Below are positions 1-7,562 of a DNA stretch of 19,213 bases, in pieces (positions within the stretch are counted from its first letter, which is position 1; every line of letters begins with the position of its first letter). This DNA comes from an uncultured Bifidobacteriaceae bacterium (lineage in GTDB: Bacteria > Actinomycetota > Actinomycetes > Actinomycetales > Bifidobacteriaceae). Location: positions 1-19,213 of the forward strand of contig CAMPNN010000020.1 of NCBI GenBank assembly GCA_946891915.1. The letters are read 5' to 3'. A model generated the notes under the pieces. That model worked only from the letters and a program-made list of their open reading frames with translations, did not search any database and was not told the origin of the DNA. The position numbers and the translations under genes were made by a program.

Positions 1-160
1 CAAGGTTTTCAAAGATTTTTCCCAGAAAACTCTCAGGAAACTCCCTCAAACTCCCCCACTCCACCCCCAAACCCTTGCAATCTCAACGTTTCCCCCACAA
101 CACGCCGAACCCCCCCCCTCGCGCGCTACGCTCTAAGCGCGAAAGCAGGTCGGAGCGACT
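1..160. other. Non-coding left edge with poly-C tract
   Basis: I see no supportable gene here. The stretch is C-rich and has a run of nine C residues at 110-118, followed by a short palindromic segment around 121-142 (arms CGCGCT and AGCGCG on the minus strand). A small open frame on the plus strand from 75 runs straight through the rplL terminator, has no ribosome binding site and encodes a Pro/Ser/Arg-rich peptide, so I do not call it. A homopolymer of this length can slip during replication, but no gene in the window is in a position to be switched by it. Confidence 0.5.
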
Positions 161-197
161 AAAAAACAAAAAGGCGGTAGGAAAAATCCTACCGCCT
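161..197 (-). terminator. Intrinsic terminator of rplJ-rplL
   Basis: On the minus strand an 11-bp perfect stem (arms at 187-197 and 172-182, AGGCGGTAGGA with its complement) closes a four-base loop and is followed by a T-rich tract read from 171 down to 161. It lies about 70 bases past the rplL stop codon. This is a textbook rho-independent terminator. Confidence 0.92.
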
Positions 198-265
198 CAC
201 CACTTAAGCACAACACTTAACGCTTACAGCGCTTACAGCATTATGCAAAGCAGCAAAAACTAGAA

Positions 266-646
266 CTACTTAAGTTCCACGGAAGCGCCGGCCTCTTCGA
301 GGGCAGCCTTAGCCTTCTCGGCATCTTCCTTCTTAGCCTTCTCAAGAACAGCCTTTGGAGCGCCGTCCACGAGAGCCTTAGCTTCAGCCAAGCCGAGGCT
401 GGTCAAAGCACGCACAGCCTTGATGACTGCAATCTTCTTGTCGCCAGCAGCGGTGAGAACGACGTCAAACTCGTCCTTCTCTTCCTCAGCAGCGCCAGCA
501 GCAGCTGGAGCAGCGGCAACAGCGGCGACAGGGGCAGCGGCCTCGACGTCGAACTTATCTTCAAAAGCCTTGACGAACTCAGAGAGCTCAACGAGGGTCA
601 TTTCACCAAAAGCTTCGAGAAGCTCGTCATTAGTGAGCTTAGCCAT
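266..646 (-). CDS. rplL: 50S ribosomal protein L7/L12
   Basis: L7/L12 forms the flexible multi-copy stalk of the large ribosomal subunit, which recruits and activates translational GTPases. The 126-residue product has the full family layout. An N-terminal dimerisation and L10-binding helix region covers residues 1-33, followed by an Ala-rich hinge at about 35-55. The C-terminal domain contains the conserved [14 protein letters not shown] and [15 protein letters not shown] segments that contact the GTPases. The start is supported by a GGAAG ribosome binding site a few bases upstream. It follows rplJ by 97 bases, the usual order, and a strong terminator comes after it. Family assignment is essentially certain. 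Confidence 0.98.
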   Translation of the reverse strand: MAKLTNDELLEAFGEMTLVELSEFVKAFEDKFDVEAAAPVAAVAAAPAAAGAAEEEKDEFDVVLTAAGDKKIAVIKAVRALTSLGLAEAKALVDGAPKAVLEKAKKEDAEKAKAALEEAGASVELK

Positions 647-743
647 AATTGGCTTCCTTTCTTACTTGGCCAGGCACAAGTTGTGCCTTACGACCATAAC
701 ATTTTTATTATTGGTTGGTCTCATGCAGCAAGCTGCAAGGGAA
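647..743 (-). promoter_or_regulatory. rplJ-rplL intercistronic spacer with two small hairpins
   Basis: The spacer holds two perfect palindromes as read in the mRNA: GCAGC-TT-GCTGC at about 723-734 and an eight-base-arm palindrome at 672-688 (AGGCACAA and its complement), the latter just before the rplL ribosome binding site. L7/L12 is made in several-fold excess over L10, and in other bacteria the spacer contributes to this through translation or RNA processing. That these hairpins do so here is inference. Confidence 0.4.
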
Positions 744-1265
744 TCAAGCGGCCTTTTCCTGCTTTTCGCGCAAAGCGTCGATGGTACGCACAGTCTTGGT
801 TGGCAATGCGTTGAACAGGTAGGCGGCCTTGGACATGGTGCCCTTGAGCGCGCCGGCCATTTCGGAAAGCAATTCTGGACGAGACTTGAGGTCTGCCAGC
901 TGCTTTGCACCTTCGGCATCGTAAACGGTTCCGTCTGCGAAACCGCCCTTGATAACGAGGGCTTTATTCTCTTTGGCAAAATCACGCAAGGTCTTAGCAG
1001 CCTCAATGAAATCACCCTTCACGAAGGTGATTGCAGTTGGGCCGGCGAGGATCTCGTCAAGACCTTCAACGCCCGCTTCCTTAGCGGCGATACGGGCGAG
1101 TGTGTTCTTGGCCACAGAGTAGGAAGTATCGCGGCCTAGCTTTTCGCGCAGAGTAGAAATCTGCGGAACTGTAAGCCCGCGGTACTCGGTGAGGTAGACA
1201 GCATCTGCGCTACGGAACAATTCCGTAAGCTCTGCAACTACCGCTTCCTTTTCGGGCCTCTTCAT
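744..1265 (-). CDS. rplJ: 50S ribosomal protein L10
   Basis: L10 anchors the L7/L12 dimers to 23S rRNA at the base of the ribosomal stalk. In many bacteria the L10-L7/L12 complex also represses its own operon by binding the mRNA leader. The 173-residue product has the typical N-terminal rRNA-binding domain (the LTEYRGLTVPQ and KNTLARIAAKE segments) and a C-terminal helix that binds L7/L12. The length is normal for the family. The start is supported by AGGAAGGAA immediately upstream. A promoter and a structured leader precede it and rplL follows it. There are no anomalies. Confidence 0.98.
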   Translation of the reverse strand: MKRPEKEAVVAELTELFRSADAVYLTEYRGLTVPQISTLREKLGRDTSYSVAKNTLARIAAKEAGVEGLDEILAGPTAITFVKGDFIEAAKTLRDFAKENKALVIKGGFADGTVYDAEGAKQLADLKSRPELLSEMAGALKGTMSKAAYLFNALPTKTVRTIDALREKQEKAA

Positions 1266-1484
1266 GGCGTTCCTTCCTAAATCGGCCGTAGGCTAAAGAA
1301 ACGCATCAAACTCAAGTAACAGGGCAATAAAAAAGCCCTGCGCACCGGCAGAGCAACATACGAAGCACACTAAGTGCTAAATACGATTTGCAGCAAACGT
1401 TCTGCAAATCACGCTCAACCTGTGCTGGCCTGACACATCAATTTCAGGAATCTTTCGATTCCACCAACGGTCTGTGGTTTACGT
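1266..1484 (-). promoter_or_regulatory. rplJ structured leader (putative L10 autoregulatory leader)
   Basis: About 219 bases lie between the predicted transcription start and the rplJ start codon. The leader RNA can form a perfect 9-bp hairpin (arms 1402-1410 and 1385-1393, GATTTGCAG with CTGCAAATC), a 5-bp hairpin (1374-1378 with 1364-1368), and then an attenuator-like terminator at 1329-1354. Position and length fit a leader at which the L10 complex controls rplJL. L10 leaders are known as a family in Firmicutes and elsewhere. I cannot confirm homology to that family without a covariance-model search. Confidence 0.55.
1329..1354 (-). terminator. Attenuator-like terminator inside the rplJ leader
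   Basis: Read on the minus strand, a 7-bp stem (GCTCTGC at 1348-1354 with GCAGGGC at 1335-1341, one G-U pair) closes a six-base loop and is followed directly by six T residues (1329-1334). It lies about 65 bases before the rplJ start, inside the leader, so it would reduce read-through into rplJL unless disrupted. The GGGC of its 3' arm can also pair with GCCCT just after the T run (1321-1325). A role in feedback control by L10 is inference. Confidence 0.65.
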
Positions 1485-1490
1485 TGGGCA

Positions 1491-1519
1491 AGTTTAATAC
1501 AAAACTGCGACATTGTCAA
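1491..1519 (-). promoter_or_regulatory. Strong sigma70-type promoter of rplJL
   Basis: On the minus strand TTGACA (1514-1519) is separated by exactly 17 bases from TAAACT (1491-1496). The -35 is a perfect consensus match and the -10 follows TANNNT. Initiation would fall near 1484, leaving a leader of about 219 bases, as expected for a highly expressed ribosomal operon. Confidence 0.75.
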
Positions 1520-1590
1520 CAAAAAATAAGCGCAGAAATAAATAAGTAATTAAATAAGTAAGTAAATGAGTAAGTAACTAAAGAAATAAA
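1520..1590. repeat. AT-rich degenerate tetranucleotide repeat
   Basis: The stretch is built mainly from variants of AAGTAAAT and AGTAA (plus strand). It lies between the permease terminator and the rplJ promoter, so it is upstream of the -35 element. It may act as an AT-rich upstream promoter element or may be simple slippage-derived DNA. No gene is present. Confidence 0.5.
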
Positions 1591-1641
1591 CAAAAACAAA
1601 AACAAAAACAAAAACGAGGGCGCACAATCCGCACGCCCTCG
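1591..1641 (-). terminator. Intrinsic terminator of the purine permease
   Basis: On the minus strand an 8-bp stem (CGAGGGCG at 1634-1641 with CGCCCTCG at 1615-1622) is followed by a tract of repeated GTTTTT units (1591-1614). It sits about 40 bases past the permease stop codon. The T-tract is itself a four-copy 6-bp tandem repeat, an unusually long U-tail for one terminator. Confidence 0.9.
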
Positions 1642-1680
1642 AATTTTAAGTTTCTACTCAATACTTAACTTACGCTGAAA

Positions 1681-3075
1681 CTAAAGCAAAGCGTTTGCAA
1701 CGAAGTCAAGAATGAACAAAATAGAAACAACCCAAAGCATTGGGTGCACTTCCTTAGCGCGATTCTTACAAGTCATCACCAAGCAGTACATGATGAAGCC
1801 TGCGGCAATGCCGTAAGAAATCGAGAAGGAGAAGGCCATGAATACAGCAGCAAAGAATGCAGGAATCGCCTCAGAAATATCATCCCAAGCAATCTCCTTC
1901 AAAGAGCTTGCCATCATGCAGCCAACTACCACAAGCACGCCAGCGGTTGCAGCCGCAGGAACGGCGGAAGCCAAAGGCGCAAGAACAATAGAAAGCGCAA
2001 AACACACGGACACAACCACGGAAGTCAAACCAGTGCGACCACCAGCGCCAATGCCTGCAGCAGATTCTACATAAGTAGTGGTGTTAGAGGTACCAAAGAT
2101 TGCGCCGACGGAAGTTGCGATGGAATCAGCAAACAAAGCGCGGTCCATCTTGGAGCTAAAGCCGGAACCATTTTCCAAAGCACGCTCATCTGCCTCGGAG
2201 AAGATGCCAGTGCGACGGCCGGTGCCAATAAAGGTACCCAAAGTGTCGAAAGTATCAGACATGGAGAATGCGAAGATAGTCACAAGAACCAGCGGAATGC
2301 GCGCAGGATTTGAGAACAATGCTGGGAAGCCCTTGCTGCTAAAAATAGCGCAGAAAGTGGTTGGCAACTGAGCAAAAGCGTCAGTTACAGAAACACCATT
2401 ATTCAAAGAAGTTAAGCCTAAAGGAATACCAATCAAAGAAGTGACAACAATGGTAATCAACAAGCTTGCGCGAACCTTAAGAACGGTAAGAACAATAGCC
2501 AAAGCCAAGCCAATAAGGAAAAGCCACAAAACAGGATTGTTGAACACTGCAAGGCCTGGAATAGTAGCAGTTGGTAAGCTCTTTGCGGCTGCGGCAGGAT
2601 CCTTAGAAGTGAAGGTAATTAAACCAACGCTCATCATGCCAACATAGGCCACAAATAAACCAATGCCACCGCCGATTGCGTGTTGCAGCGAAGTCGGGAT
2701 GGCACGAATAATCATTTTACGAATCTTGGTAACGGTAATAATAATGTTAATTAAACCGCACAAGAACACCATGCACATGGCTTCTTGCCAAGTAAAATGC
2801 AGGCCGAAGCAAACAGTGTATGTGAAGAATGCGTTAAGACCCATTCCAGCTGCTTGCGCGTAAGGCACGTTAGCAAACAAGCCCATAACGAGGGTACCAA
2901 TGATTGCTGCGATGATTGTAGCGAGGAAAACGCCACCCTTAGGCATGCCAGTTTGGCTTAAAATCATTGGATTTACGACGATAATATATGACATTGCGAA
3001 GAATGTAGTGAGACCTGCAGTGATCTCCGTTGATACATTCGTGCCGTTTTCTTTGAGTTGGAAGAACTTTTCCAT
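1681..3075 (-). CDS. NCS2-family purine permease (AzgA/PbuG type)
   Basis: This is a polytopic inner-membrane transporter that most probably imports guanine, hypoxanthine or adenine by proton symport. The N-terminal stretch ending in VSTEITAGLTTFFAMSYIIVVNP and the following segment with AAGMGLNAFF are characteristic of the AzgA/PbuG subgroup of the nucleobase-cation symporter 2 superfamily. Hydrophobic segments run along the whole chain, consistent with the 14-helix fold, and 464 residues is a normal length. I start at 3075 (MEKFFQLKENG) rather than 3168 because family members begin this way and an AAGGAAC with a purine-rich spacer lies just upstream. The 31 extra residues of the longer frame are Cys/Arg-rich and unlike the family. 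It appears monocistronic, with its own terminator. The exact substrate cannot be read from sequence. Confidence 0.9.
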   Translation of the reverse strand: MEKFFQLKENGTNVSTEITAGLTTFFAMSYIIVVNPMILSQTGMPKGGVFLATIIAAIIGTLVMGLFANVPYAQAAGMGLNAFFTYTVCFGLHFTWQEAMCMVFLCGLINIIITVTKIRKMIIRAIPTSLQHAIGGGIGLFVAYVGMMSVGLITFTSKDPAAAAKSLPTATIPGLAVFNNPVLWLFLIGLALAIVLTVLKVRASLLITIVVTSLIGIPLGLTSLNNGVSVTDAFAQLPTTFCAIFSSKGFPALFSNPARIPLVLVTIFAFSMSDTFDTLGTFIGTGRRTGIFSEADERALENGSGFSSKMDRALFADSIATSVGAIFGTSNTTTYVESAAGIGAGGRTGLTSVVVSVCFALSIVLAPLASAVPAAATAGVLVVVGCMMASSLKEIAWDDISEAIPAFFAAVFMAFSFSISYGIAAGFIMYCLVMTCKNRAKEVHPMLWVVSILFILDFVANALL

Positions 3076-3315
3076 AAACTCTCTGTTCCTTGGTTTTACA
3101 GCGCAAAAGACCATAGAAAGCGTGGCGAAAGCACTTGAGCAATCGCGGACGCAATTACATTTGGGCATTCACGCAGAGGTTACTGCGACTCGCCCGGAAG
3201 AACGAAGGCACCACAAAATCTCACATAAAATTATGAAAATTGCGAAACCCTTGAACAACCGAACAGCTCTGACCTTACGCGCACGTGCTGACCAACTCAC
3301 AAAGGTAAAAGTGTT
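3076..3315 (-). other. Leader and promoter region of the purine permease
   Basis: There is no gene here. The 240 bases are moderately AT-rich and hold TAATTT at a plausible -10 position, but no convincing -35. I looked for a purine riboswitch, since such permeases carry one in Firmicutes, and saw none of its conserved core. Confidence 0.4.
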
Positions 3316-3338
3316 AAAAATTCAGCAAAACAGCTGAA
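3316..3338 (-). terminator. Intrinsic terminator of the pst operon
   Basis: On the minus strand TTCAGC (3333-3338), a six-base loop and GCTGAA (3321-3326) are followed by five T residues (3316-3320). It lies 15 bases beyond the pstB stop codon, so the operon ends at pstB with no phoU behind it. Confidence 0.85.
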
Positions 3339-3353
3339 AAAACAACGCAAAAC

Positions 3354-4133
3354 TCACCCAAATCTGCCGGAAATATAGCGCTCGGCTTCGGCATTGCGCG
3401 GATTGTTGAACATAGTCGTAGTATCCGCAAAATACTCCAAATGACCAGGCTTGCCAACAGCCTTCAAATTAAAGAATGCCGTATAATCAGCAACTCGCGC
3501 AGCCTGCTGCATATTGTGCGTCACAATCACAATCGTGTACTCGTTTTTAAGATCGTTAATCAAATCTTCCACTGCAAGAGTTGAAATAGGGTCAAGCGCC
3601 GAGCAAGGCTCATCCATAAGCAACACTTGCGGATGCACTGCCACGGCTCTAGCGATGCAAAGTCGCTGCTGCTGGCCGCCCGAAAGACCAATACCCGGCT
3701 TATCCAAGCGATCCTTAACTTCATTCCACAAGTTCGCTCCGCGCAAAGCCCACTCAACTAAGTCGTCGGCGTCATTTTTGGAAATCTTGCGATTGTTCAA
3801 ACGCACTCCAGCAAGCACATTTTCGCGAATTGACATAGTTGGGAATGGATTTGGGCGCTGAAAAACCATGCCAACGTCGCGGCGAACTGCCACAGGATCC
3901 ACGTCTTTGCCGTACAAATCGCGACCTTCAAGCAGCACTTGGCCTTCTACGCGAGCGCCCGGCGTGATTTCGTGCATACGGTCCAGCGTGCGCAAAACAG
4001 TTGATTTTCCGCATCCGGAAGGCCCAATAAAAGCCGTTACCTTATTCGGCTCAATATTAATATTTACGTCTTCTACTGCGAGAAAATCACCATAGTAAAT
4101 ATTTAGGTGATTCACATCGATTCGTTGGCCCAT
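3354..4133 (-). CDS. pstB: Phosphate ABC transporter ATP-binding protein
   Basis: PstB is the ATPase that powers high-affinity phosphate import through the PstC-PstA channel. The 259-residue protein has a complete nucleotide-binding domain: Walker [10 protein letters not shown] at 37-45, Q-loop near 92, the signature LSGGQQQR at 150-157, Walker B ending in LLMDEP at 171-176 with catalytic Glu175, and switch His206. The sequence around the signature and the [13 protein letters not shown] segment are typical of PstB. It is the last gene of pstSCAB. The ribosome binding site is weak (GAAAG, about 10 bases from the start), and the gene is separated from pstA by a decamer repeat array, which could set its expression relative to pstA. 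Confidence 0.97.
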   Translation of the reverse strand: MGQRIDVNHLNIYYGDFLAVEDVNINIEPNKVTAFIGPSGCGKSTVLRTLDRMHEITPGARVEGQVLLEGRDLYGKDVDPVAVRRDVGMVFQRPNPFPTMSIRENVLAGVRLNNRKISKNDADDLVEWALRGANLWNEVKDRLDKPGIGLSGGQQQRLCIARAVAVHPQVLLMDEPCSALDPISTLAVEDLINDLKNEYTIVIVTHNMQQAARVADYTAFFNLKAVGKPGHLEYFADTTTMFNNPRNAEAERYISGRFG

Positions 4134-4159
4134 TTTATACTCGCTTTCTAAAATTTATT

Positions 4160-4250
4160 TTCGCTTTATTTCGCTTTATCGTTGCTTTATCGTGCTCAGT
4201 TTCGTTTTATTTCGCTTTATTTCGCTTTATTCCGCTTTATTTCGCCTTTA
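4160..4250 (-). repeat. Decamer tandem repeat over the pstA stop codon
   Basis: About nine units of a 10-bp repeat run from the last codons of pstA into the pstA-pstB spacer (plus-strand unit TTCGCTTTAT, read on the coding strand as ATAAAGCGAA). Units at 4160, 4170, 4201, 4211, 4221, 4231 and 4241 are in perfect 10-bp register. Two middle units are degenerate and one has a single-base insertion. The pstA stop codon (4237-4239) is the TAA of one unit. Because 10 is not a multiple of three, the TAA of successive units falls in all three frames. Confidence 0.85.
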
Positions 4251-5262
4251 CAGAAAACACTCGAGCCACAACTCGCCCAATAATATTTAGTAGCAGCACA
4301 ACCACAATCAGCGTCAAAGCTGCAGCCCATGCGCGTTCCATTGGGATTGACGTTACGCAAGAAGCAGATGCGTTAGCTGGGCAATTCGCGGAAAGTTTTG
4401 AATATTCCTGGTAAACGTACACCGGAAGAGTTGTCATCTGCCCGTCGAATAAGTTGAAATTCGTCGAAGCAATAAAACCTGAAGCCATAAGAAGCGGCGC
4501 AGTTTCGCCGATTACGCGCGCAACTGCAAGAATGCAGCCAGAAACAATTCCCGGAAGAGCAGTTCGCAAAACGATTTTCGTAATCATACGCTGCTTTGTT
4601 ACGCCCAAAGCTAAAGCCGCCTCGCGCAAATCGTTCGGCACAATTTTTAGCATTTCTTGCGAGGACTTTACAACAGTTGGCAACATAAGTAGCGAAAGTG
4701 CCACGGAACCTTCGAAACCGTTAATAGTTCCAGGTCCTGCAAGCAACGCGAACATTGAAAACGCAAACAGGCCGGCGACAATCGACGGAATACCGCTCAT
4801 AACGTCAACAAGCATGTTAATCATGCGAGCCATTTTGCTTCCTCGAGCGTACTCAACCAAGTAAACTGCGCACATAATGCCAATTGGAATCGAAATAAGC
4901 ATAGCTCCAAAAGTTATTTCAAGCGTTCCAATAATAGCGTGCAAAATTCCGCCGTAACCACCGGTACCAGTGGCGTTTCCGCCCACAACATAAGTCATAT
5001 TATGCGTTAAAAAGTCAAGATTTAAGCGCTTAATGCCGTTAATAATTGTGGTTAAAAGCAAGGAAGCCAAAGGAATAACCGCTACTACAAAAGACAGGAA
5101 GATTAGCACGCGCATAAGCATATCTTTGCGTTTGCGCGCTGCTATGTGCGAGCGAGTTGGGCGGAATTTGTTGAAGTCAATAATTGGAGCTGCGCGATTT
5201 TCTGCGCGATTTTCTGCAAAATCCTCGGCACGTTCGTTAAATTTATTAGTTTGATTCTCCAT
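4237..5262 (-). CDS. pstA: Phosphate ABC transporter permease PstA
   Basis: PstA is one of the two membrane subunits that form the phosphate translocation path. The 341-residue protein has a hydrophilic N-terminal extension of about 45 residues, in which an ENRA motif occurs twice in tandem (DNA repeat near 5199-5216). About six hydrophobic segments follow, with the cytoplasmic EAA loop at REAALALGVTKQRMITKI, which docks on PstB. Its ATG directly abuts the pstC stop codon (TAAATG), so the two are very probably translationally coupled, with the ribosome binding site (GGAAAGGCGGG) inside the end of pstC. Its final codons are part of the decamer repeat. Confidence 0.96.
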   Translation of the reverse strand: MENQTNKFNERAEDFAENRAENRAAPIIDFNKFRPTRSHIAARKRKDMLMRVLIFLSFVVAVIPLASLLLTTIINGIKRLNLDFLTHNMTYVVGGNATGTGGYGGILHAIIGTLEITFGAMLISIPIGIMCAVYLVEYARGSKMARMINMLVDVMSGIPSIVAGLFAFSMFALLAGPGTINGFEGSVALSLLMLPTVVKSSQEMLKIVPNDLREAALALGVTKQRMITKIVLRTALPGIVSGCILAVARVIGETAPLLMASGFIASTNFNLFDGQMTTLPVYVYQEYSKLSANCPANASASCVTSIPMERAWAAALTLIVVVLLLNIIGRVVARVFSVKAK

Positions 5263-6267
5263 TTATGCGCCCGCCTTTCCAGTAATTTTGCGAGCAATAA
5301 AGTTGATTGCAAAAGAAATAACAAACAAAACCAAGCCGGTTGCAATAAGCGCACTTACGCCAAGACCGTTCGCTTCCGGATACTGCGCTGCAATATTTGC
5401 AGCAATAGTTTGATTTTGAGAAGCCTTGAAAATATTGATTCCAAAAGTAAATCCAGGCGAAAGAATCATCAAGACAGCCATTGTTTCGCCAAGCGCGCGC
5501 CCCAACCCAAGCATAGAAGCCGACACAATACCCGACTTTGCAAACGGCAAAACAGCTAACTTAATCATCTCCCACTTTGTAGCGCCCAAAGCCAACGCAC
5601 CCTCCTGCTGCAAACGCGGAGCCTGCTGGAAAATATCGCGAGCCATCGAAGTAATAATCGGCAAAATCATAACAGCCAAAACCAAGCTAACTGTTGCCGC
5701 ACTCCTAGAAGGATTCGCCACAGGGCCAGAAAATGGCGGAATCCAGCCAAAAATTTTAGAAACCCAATCCCAGAACGGATACATTGCCGGCACAAGCACC
5801 AATCCGCCCCACAAACCATAAATTACGGATGGAATTGCTGCAAGCAAATCAACAACTCCGCTTAAAAGCGGAACAATTTTTTTAGGAGCATAATACGCAA
5901 TAAACAGTGCAATGCCGATTGCCACGAAAAATGCGAACAGCAGTGCGAGCGCAGACATAAGCACCGTGCCGAAAATAAGCGGCGCCACATAGCTTACAAA
6001 ATCGTGCGCTTTACCGCCAGTAAAGTCCGAAAATACTCGGCTTACCTGCGCATGATTTCCGCTTATTAAAGGCCACGCGCAAAACAGCAGGAATACTGCA
6101 ACCGCTGTGAGCACAAGCAAAATTAGCATGCCACATCCTGCAGCAACGCCCTTAAAAAGACGATCTGCAATATGAGTGCCTGCATAATTTTTGCTATTTT
6201 TATCAGCGATTTGAGTAGCTTCGTTTGCGCTATTCACAACTGCTGTCGCATTTTTCGTAGAACTCAA
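5263..6267 (-). CDS. pstC: Phosphate ABC transporter permease PstC
   Basis: PstC is the partner membrane subunit of PstA. The 334-residue protein has about 45 hydrophilic residues, about six transmembrane segments and the EAA loop QEGALALGATKWEMIKLAV. The start is a TTG at 6265-6267: the ribosome binding site AAAGGAG (6273-6279) is five bases upstream of it. An ATG four bases earlier is out of frame, is only one base from that site and opens a 13-codon frame that stops. pstS lies upstream, across a spacer with a strong hairpin, and pstA abuts downstream. Family assignment is certain, the TTG start very likely. Confidence 0.95.
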   Translation of the reverse strand: MSSTKNATAVVNSANEATQIADKNSKNYAGTHIADRLFKGVAAGCGMLILLVLTAVAVFLLFCAWPLISGNHAQVSRVFSDFTGGKAHDFVSYVAPLIFGTVLMSALALLFAFFVAIGIALFIAYYAPKKIVPLLSGVVDLLAAIPSVIYGLWGGLVLVPAMYPFWDWVSKIFGWIPPFSGPVANPSRSAATVSLVLAVMILPIITSMARDIFQQAPRLQQEGALALGATKWEMIKLAVLPFAKSGIVSASMLGLGRALGETMAVLMILSPGFTFGINIFKASQNQTIAANIAAQYPEANGLGVSALIATGLVLFVISFAINFIARKITGKAGA

Positions 6268-6272
6268 CCATG

Positions 6273-6279
6273 CTCCTTT
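6273..6279 (-). promoter_or_regulatory. pstC ribosome binding site deciding a TTG start
   Basis: AAAGGAG on the minus strand is five bases before the in-frame TTG of pstC and one base before an out-of-frame ATG. Normal Shine-Dalgarno spacing favours the TTG. The decoy ATG overlaps the TTG start region and could reduce pstC translation. Confidence 0.75.
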
Positions 6280-6308
6280 ATAACTAATATTTTCATAATA
6301 TCAGTTAT
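6280..6308 (-). promoter_or_regulatory. 12-bp hairpin in the pstS-pstC spacer
   Basis: On the minus strand ATAACTGATATT (6297-6308), a five-base loop and AATATTAGTTAT (6280-6291) form a 12-bp stem with a single G-U pair. The 3' arm touches the pstC ribosome binding site. There is no T-tract, so it is not a classical terminator. Binding-protein genes of ABC operons are often followed by hairpins that protect the upstream mRNA and lower expression of the permease genes. That role is inferred here. Confidence 0.7.
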
Positions 6309-6365
6309 GAAAAGTTTTTACTTTTAAGTTTTACTTTCCGATTTTTATTTTTTTACTTTCCAGTT

Positions 6366-7562
6366 TTACTTTCCGGTTTTAATCGCTTGAATTGACTTGT
6401 TAATTTTGCCAACCAAATTTTGCGGAAGTGGAGCCGTTCCAGCGGCGGAAGAAGCAGCATTCTGACCTTCCGCGCTAGTTACGTAGCTAAGCCAAGACTT
6501 CACAAACTGAGCAGTTCCAGCATCCTTATAAACCGGGCAAGAAATATCGTAAGAAACTAGCACAATCGGGTACGCGCCCTTAGTTTGCGTATTATGATTA
6601 ATTTTCATAACAATGCGGTTAGGATACTTTGCCGAAATATCAGAGTCAATCTCGGAATCAGCCAAAGTTTTCGACGCCGCATCCGGAGAAATCTCATTAT
6701 AAGTATCCCCCACCTTCACAGCAACAGTGCCAAGCTTTCCAACTTGCGAAAAATCAGCGTAACCAATAGCACCGTCAGCCATGCGAACTGTTGACACAAC
6801 GCCGGAAGTGCCTTTTGCACCTTGACCGACGCTATTTGGCCAGTTTTCGGAAAGATCATGCGACCAATCGTCCGGAGCTGCATCCTTCACATAGCTTAAG
6901 AAGTTCTGCGTTGTGCCAGACTTATCGGAGCGGTGAACAACAGTAATTGGAGTATCTGGAAGCTTCAGCTTAGGATTTTGCTGCTTAATAGCGTCGTCAT
7001 CCCAGCGCGTAATTTTTCCGTCGAAAATTTTAGCAATCGTAGAAGCGTCCATATTTACGTGCTTTCCAGCATCCGAAACGCCTTTTAGATTAAAGATTAC
7101 AGCGATTGGAGATACGTATACTGGAACGTCGAAAGCTGTAGTACCGTTTGCGCAAACCGACTTTGACTTTTCTATCTCGTCGTCGCTTAACGATTTATCG
7201 GACCCAGCCCATGCTGTGGCGCCAGTCATAAACGTTGTAACTCCAGCGCCTGAACCAGTTGGGTTGTATGCGATTTTTACGCCGCTATTTTTAGATTGGA
7301 ATCCCGCAATCCAGGCTTCTACTGCAACCTGCTGTGAAGAAGCTCCCGAACCTTGGAAGTTTCCGGAAATTTTTGCATTCTGCGCGCCGGTTGCGTTGTT
7401 GTTGCCAGCTGGAATATTGTCGCCGCAAGCAGCGCAAGTTGCGCACAATCCGAAAGTTAGCGCTGCCGCAGCAATAGTACGGAACTTAAGTGCGCCTTTA
7501 TTCGTATTTAGCTTGTTCATATTTGCTTTATTCATATTTGACTTATTCATATAGTTACGCAT
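6366..7562 (-). CDS. pstS: Phosphate-binding lipoprotein PstS
   Basis: PstS captures phosphate at the cell surface and delivers it to PstCA. Family features include GSGAGVTTFMTGATAWAGSDKSLSD (quoted in part: GAGVTTF and AGSDKSL), HRSDKSGTTQNFLSYV and IGYADFSQVG, which supply phosphate contacts. I choose the start at 7562 (MRNYMNK), giving 398 residues, because GAAAGGAAAG lies about six bases upstream. A frame opening at 7646 has no such site. From that start a hydrophobic segment at about 29-45 leads to a lipobox with Cys46 (TCAACGD). Unusually, an Asn/Met/Lys repeat (residues 5-22) precedes the hydrophobic segment. First gene of pstSCAB. Confidence 0.95.
   Translation of the reverse strand: MRNYMNKSNMNKANMNKLNTNKGALKFRTIAAAALTFGLCATCAACGDNIPAGNNNATGAQNAKISGNFQGSGASSQQVAVEAWIAGFQSKNSGVKIAYNPTGSGAGVTTFMTGATAWAGSDKSLSDDEIEKSKSVCANGTTAFDVPVYVSPIAVIFNLKGVSDAGKHVNMDASTIAKIFDGKITRWDDDAIKQQNPKLKLPDTPITVVHRSDKSGTTQNFLSYVKDAAPDDWSHDLSENWPNSVGQGAKGTSGVVSTVRMADGAIGYADFSQVGKLGTVAVKVGDTYNEISPDAASKTLADSEIDSDISAKYPNRIVMKINHNTQTKGAYPIVLVSYDISCPVYKDAGTAQFVKSWLSYVTSAEGQNAASSAAGTAPLPQNLVGKINKSIQAIKTGK
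7497..7550 (-). repeat. 15-bp in-frame repeat in the pstS signal region
   Basis: Three and a half tandem copies of a 15-bp unit encode MNKSN, MNKAN, MNKLN and TNKG directly after the first codons of pstS. Each of the first three units begins with an in-frame ATG. Change in copy number would lengthen or shorten the signal peptide n-region without breaking the frame. Confidence 0.8.

Noticed and set aside
75..263. 62-codon open frame at the left edge
   Set aside because: It reads through the poly-C tract and the rplL terminator, has no ribosome binding site and encodes a low-complexity peptide.
420..1139. 239-codon open frame on the plus strand
   Set aside because: It runs antisense through rplL, the spacer and most of rplJ, and so is a shadow of two certain ribosomal genes.
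3076..3353. Purine riboswitch upstream of the permease
   Set aside because: The conserved core and the paired loops of the purine aptamer could not be found on the minus strand.
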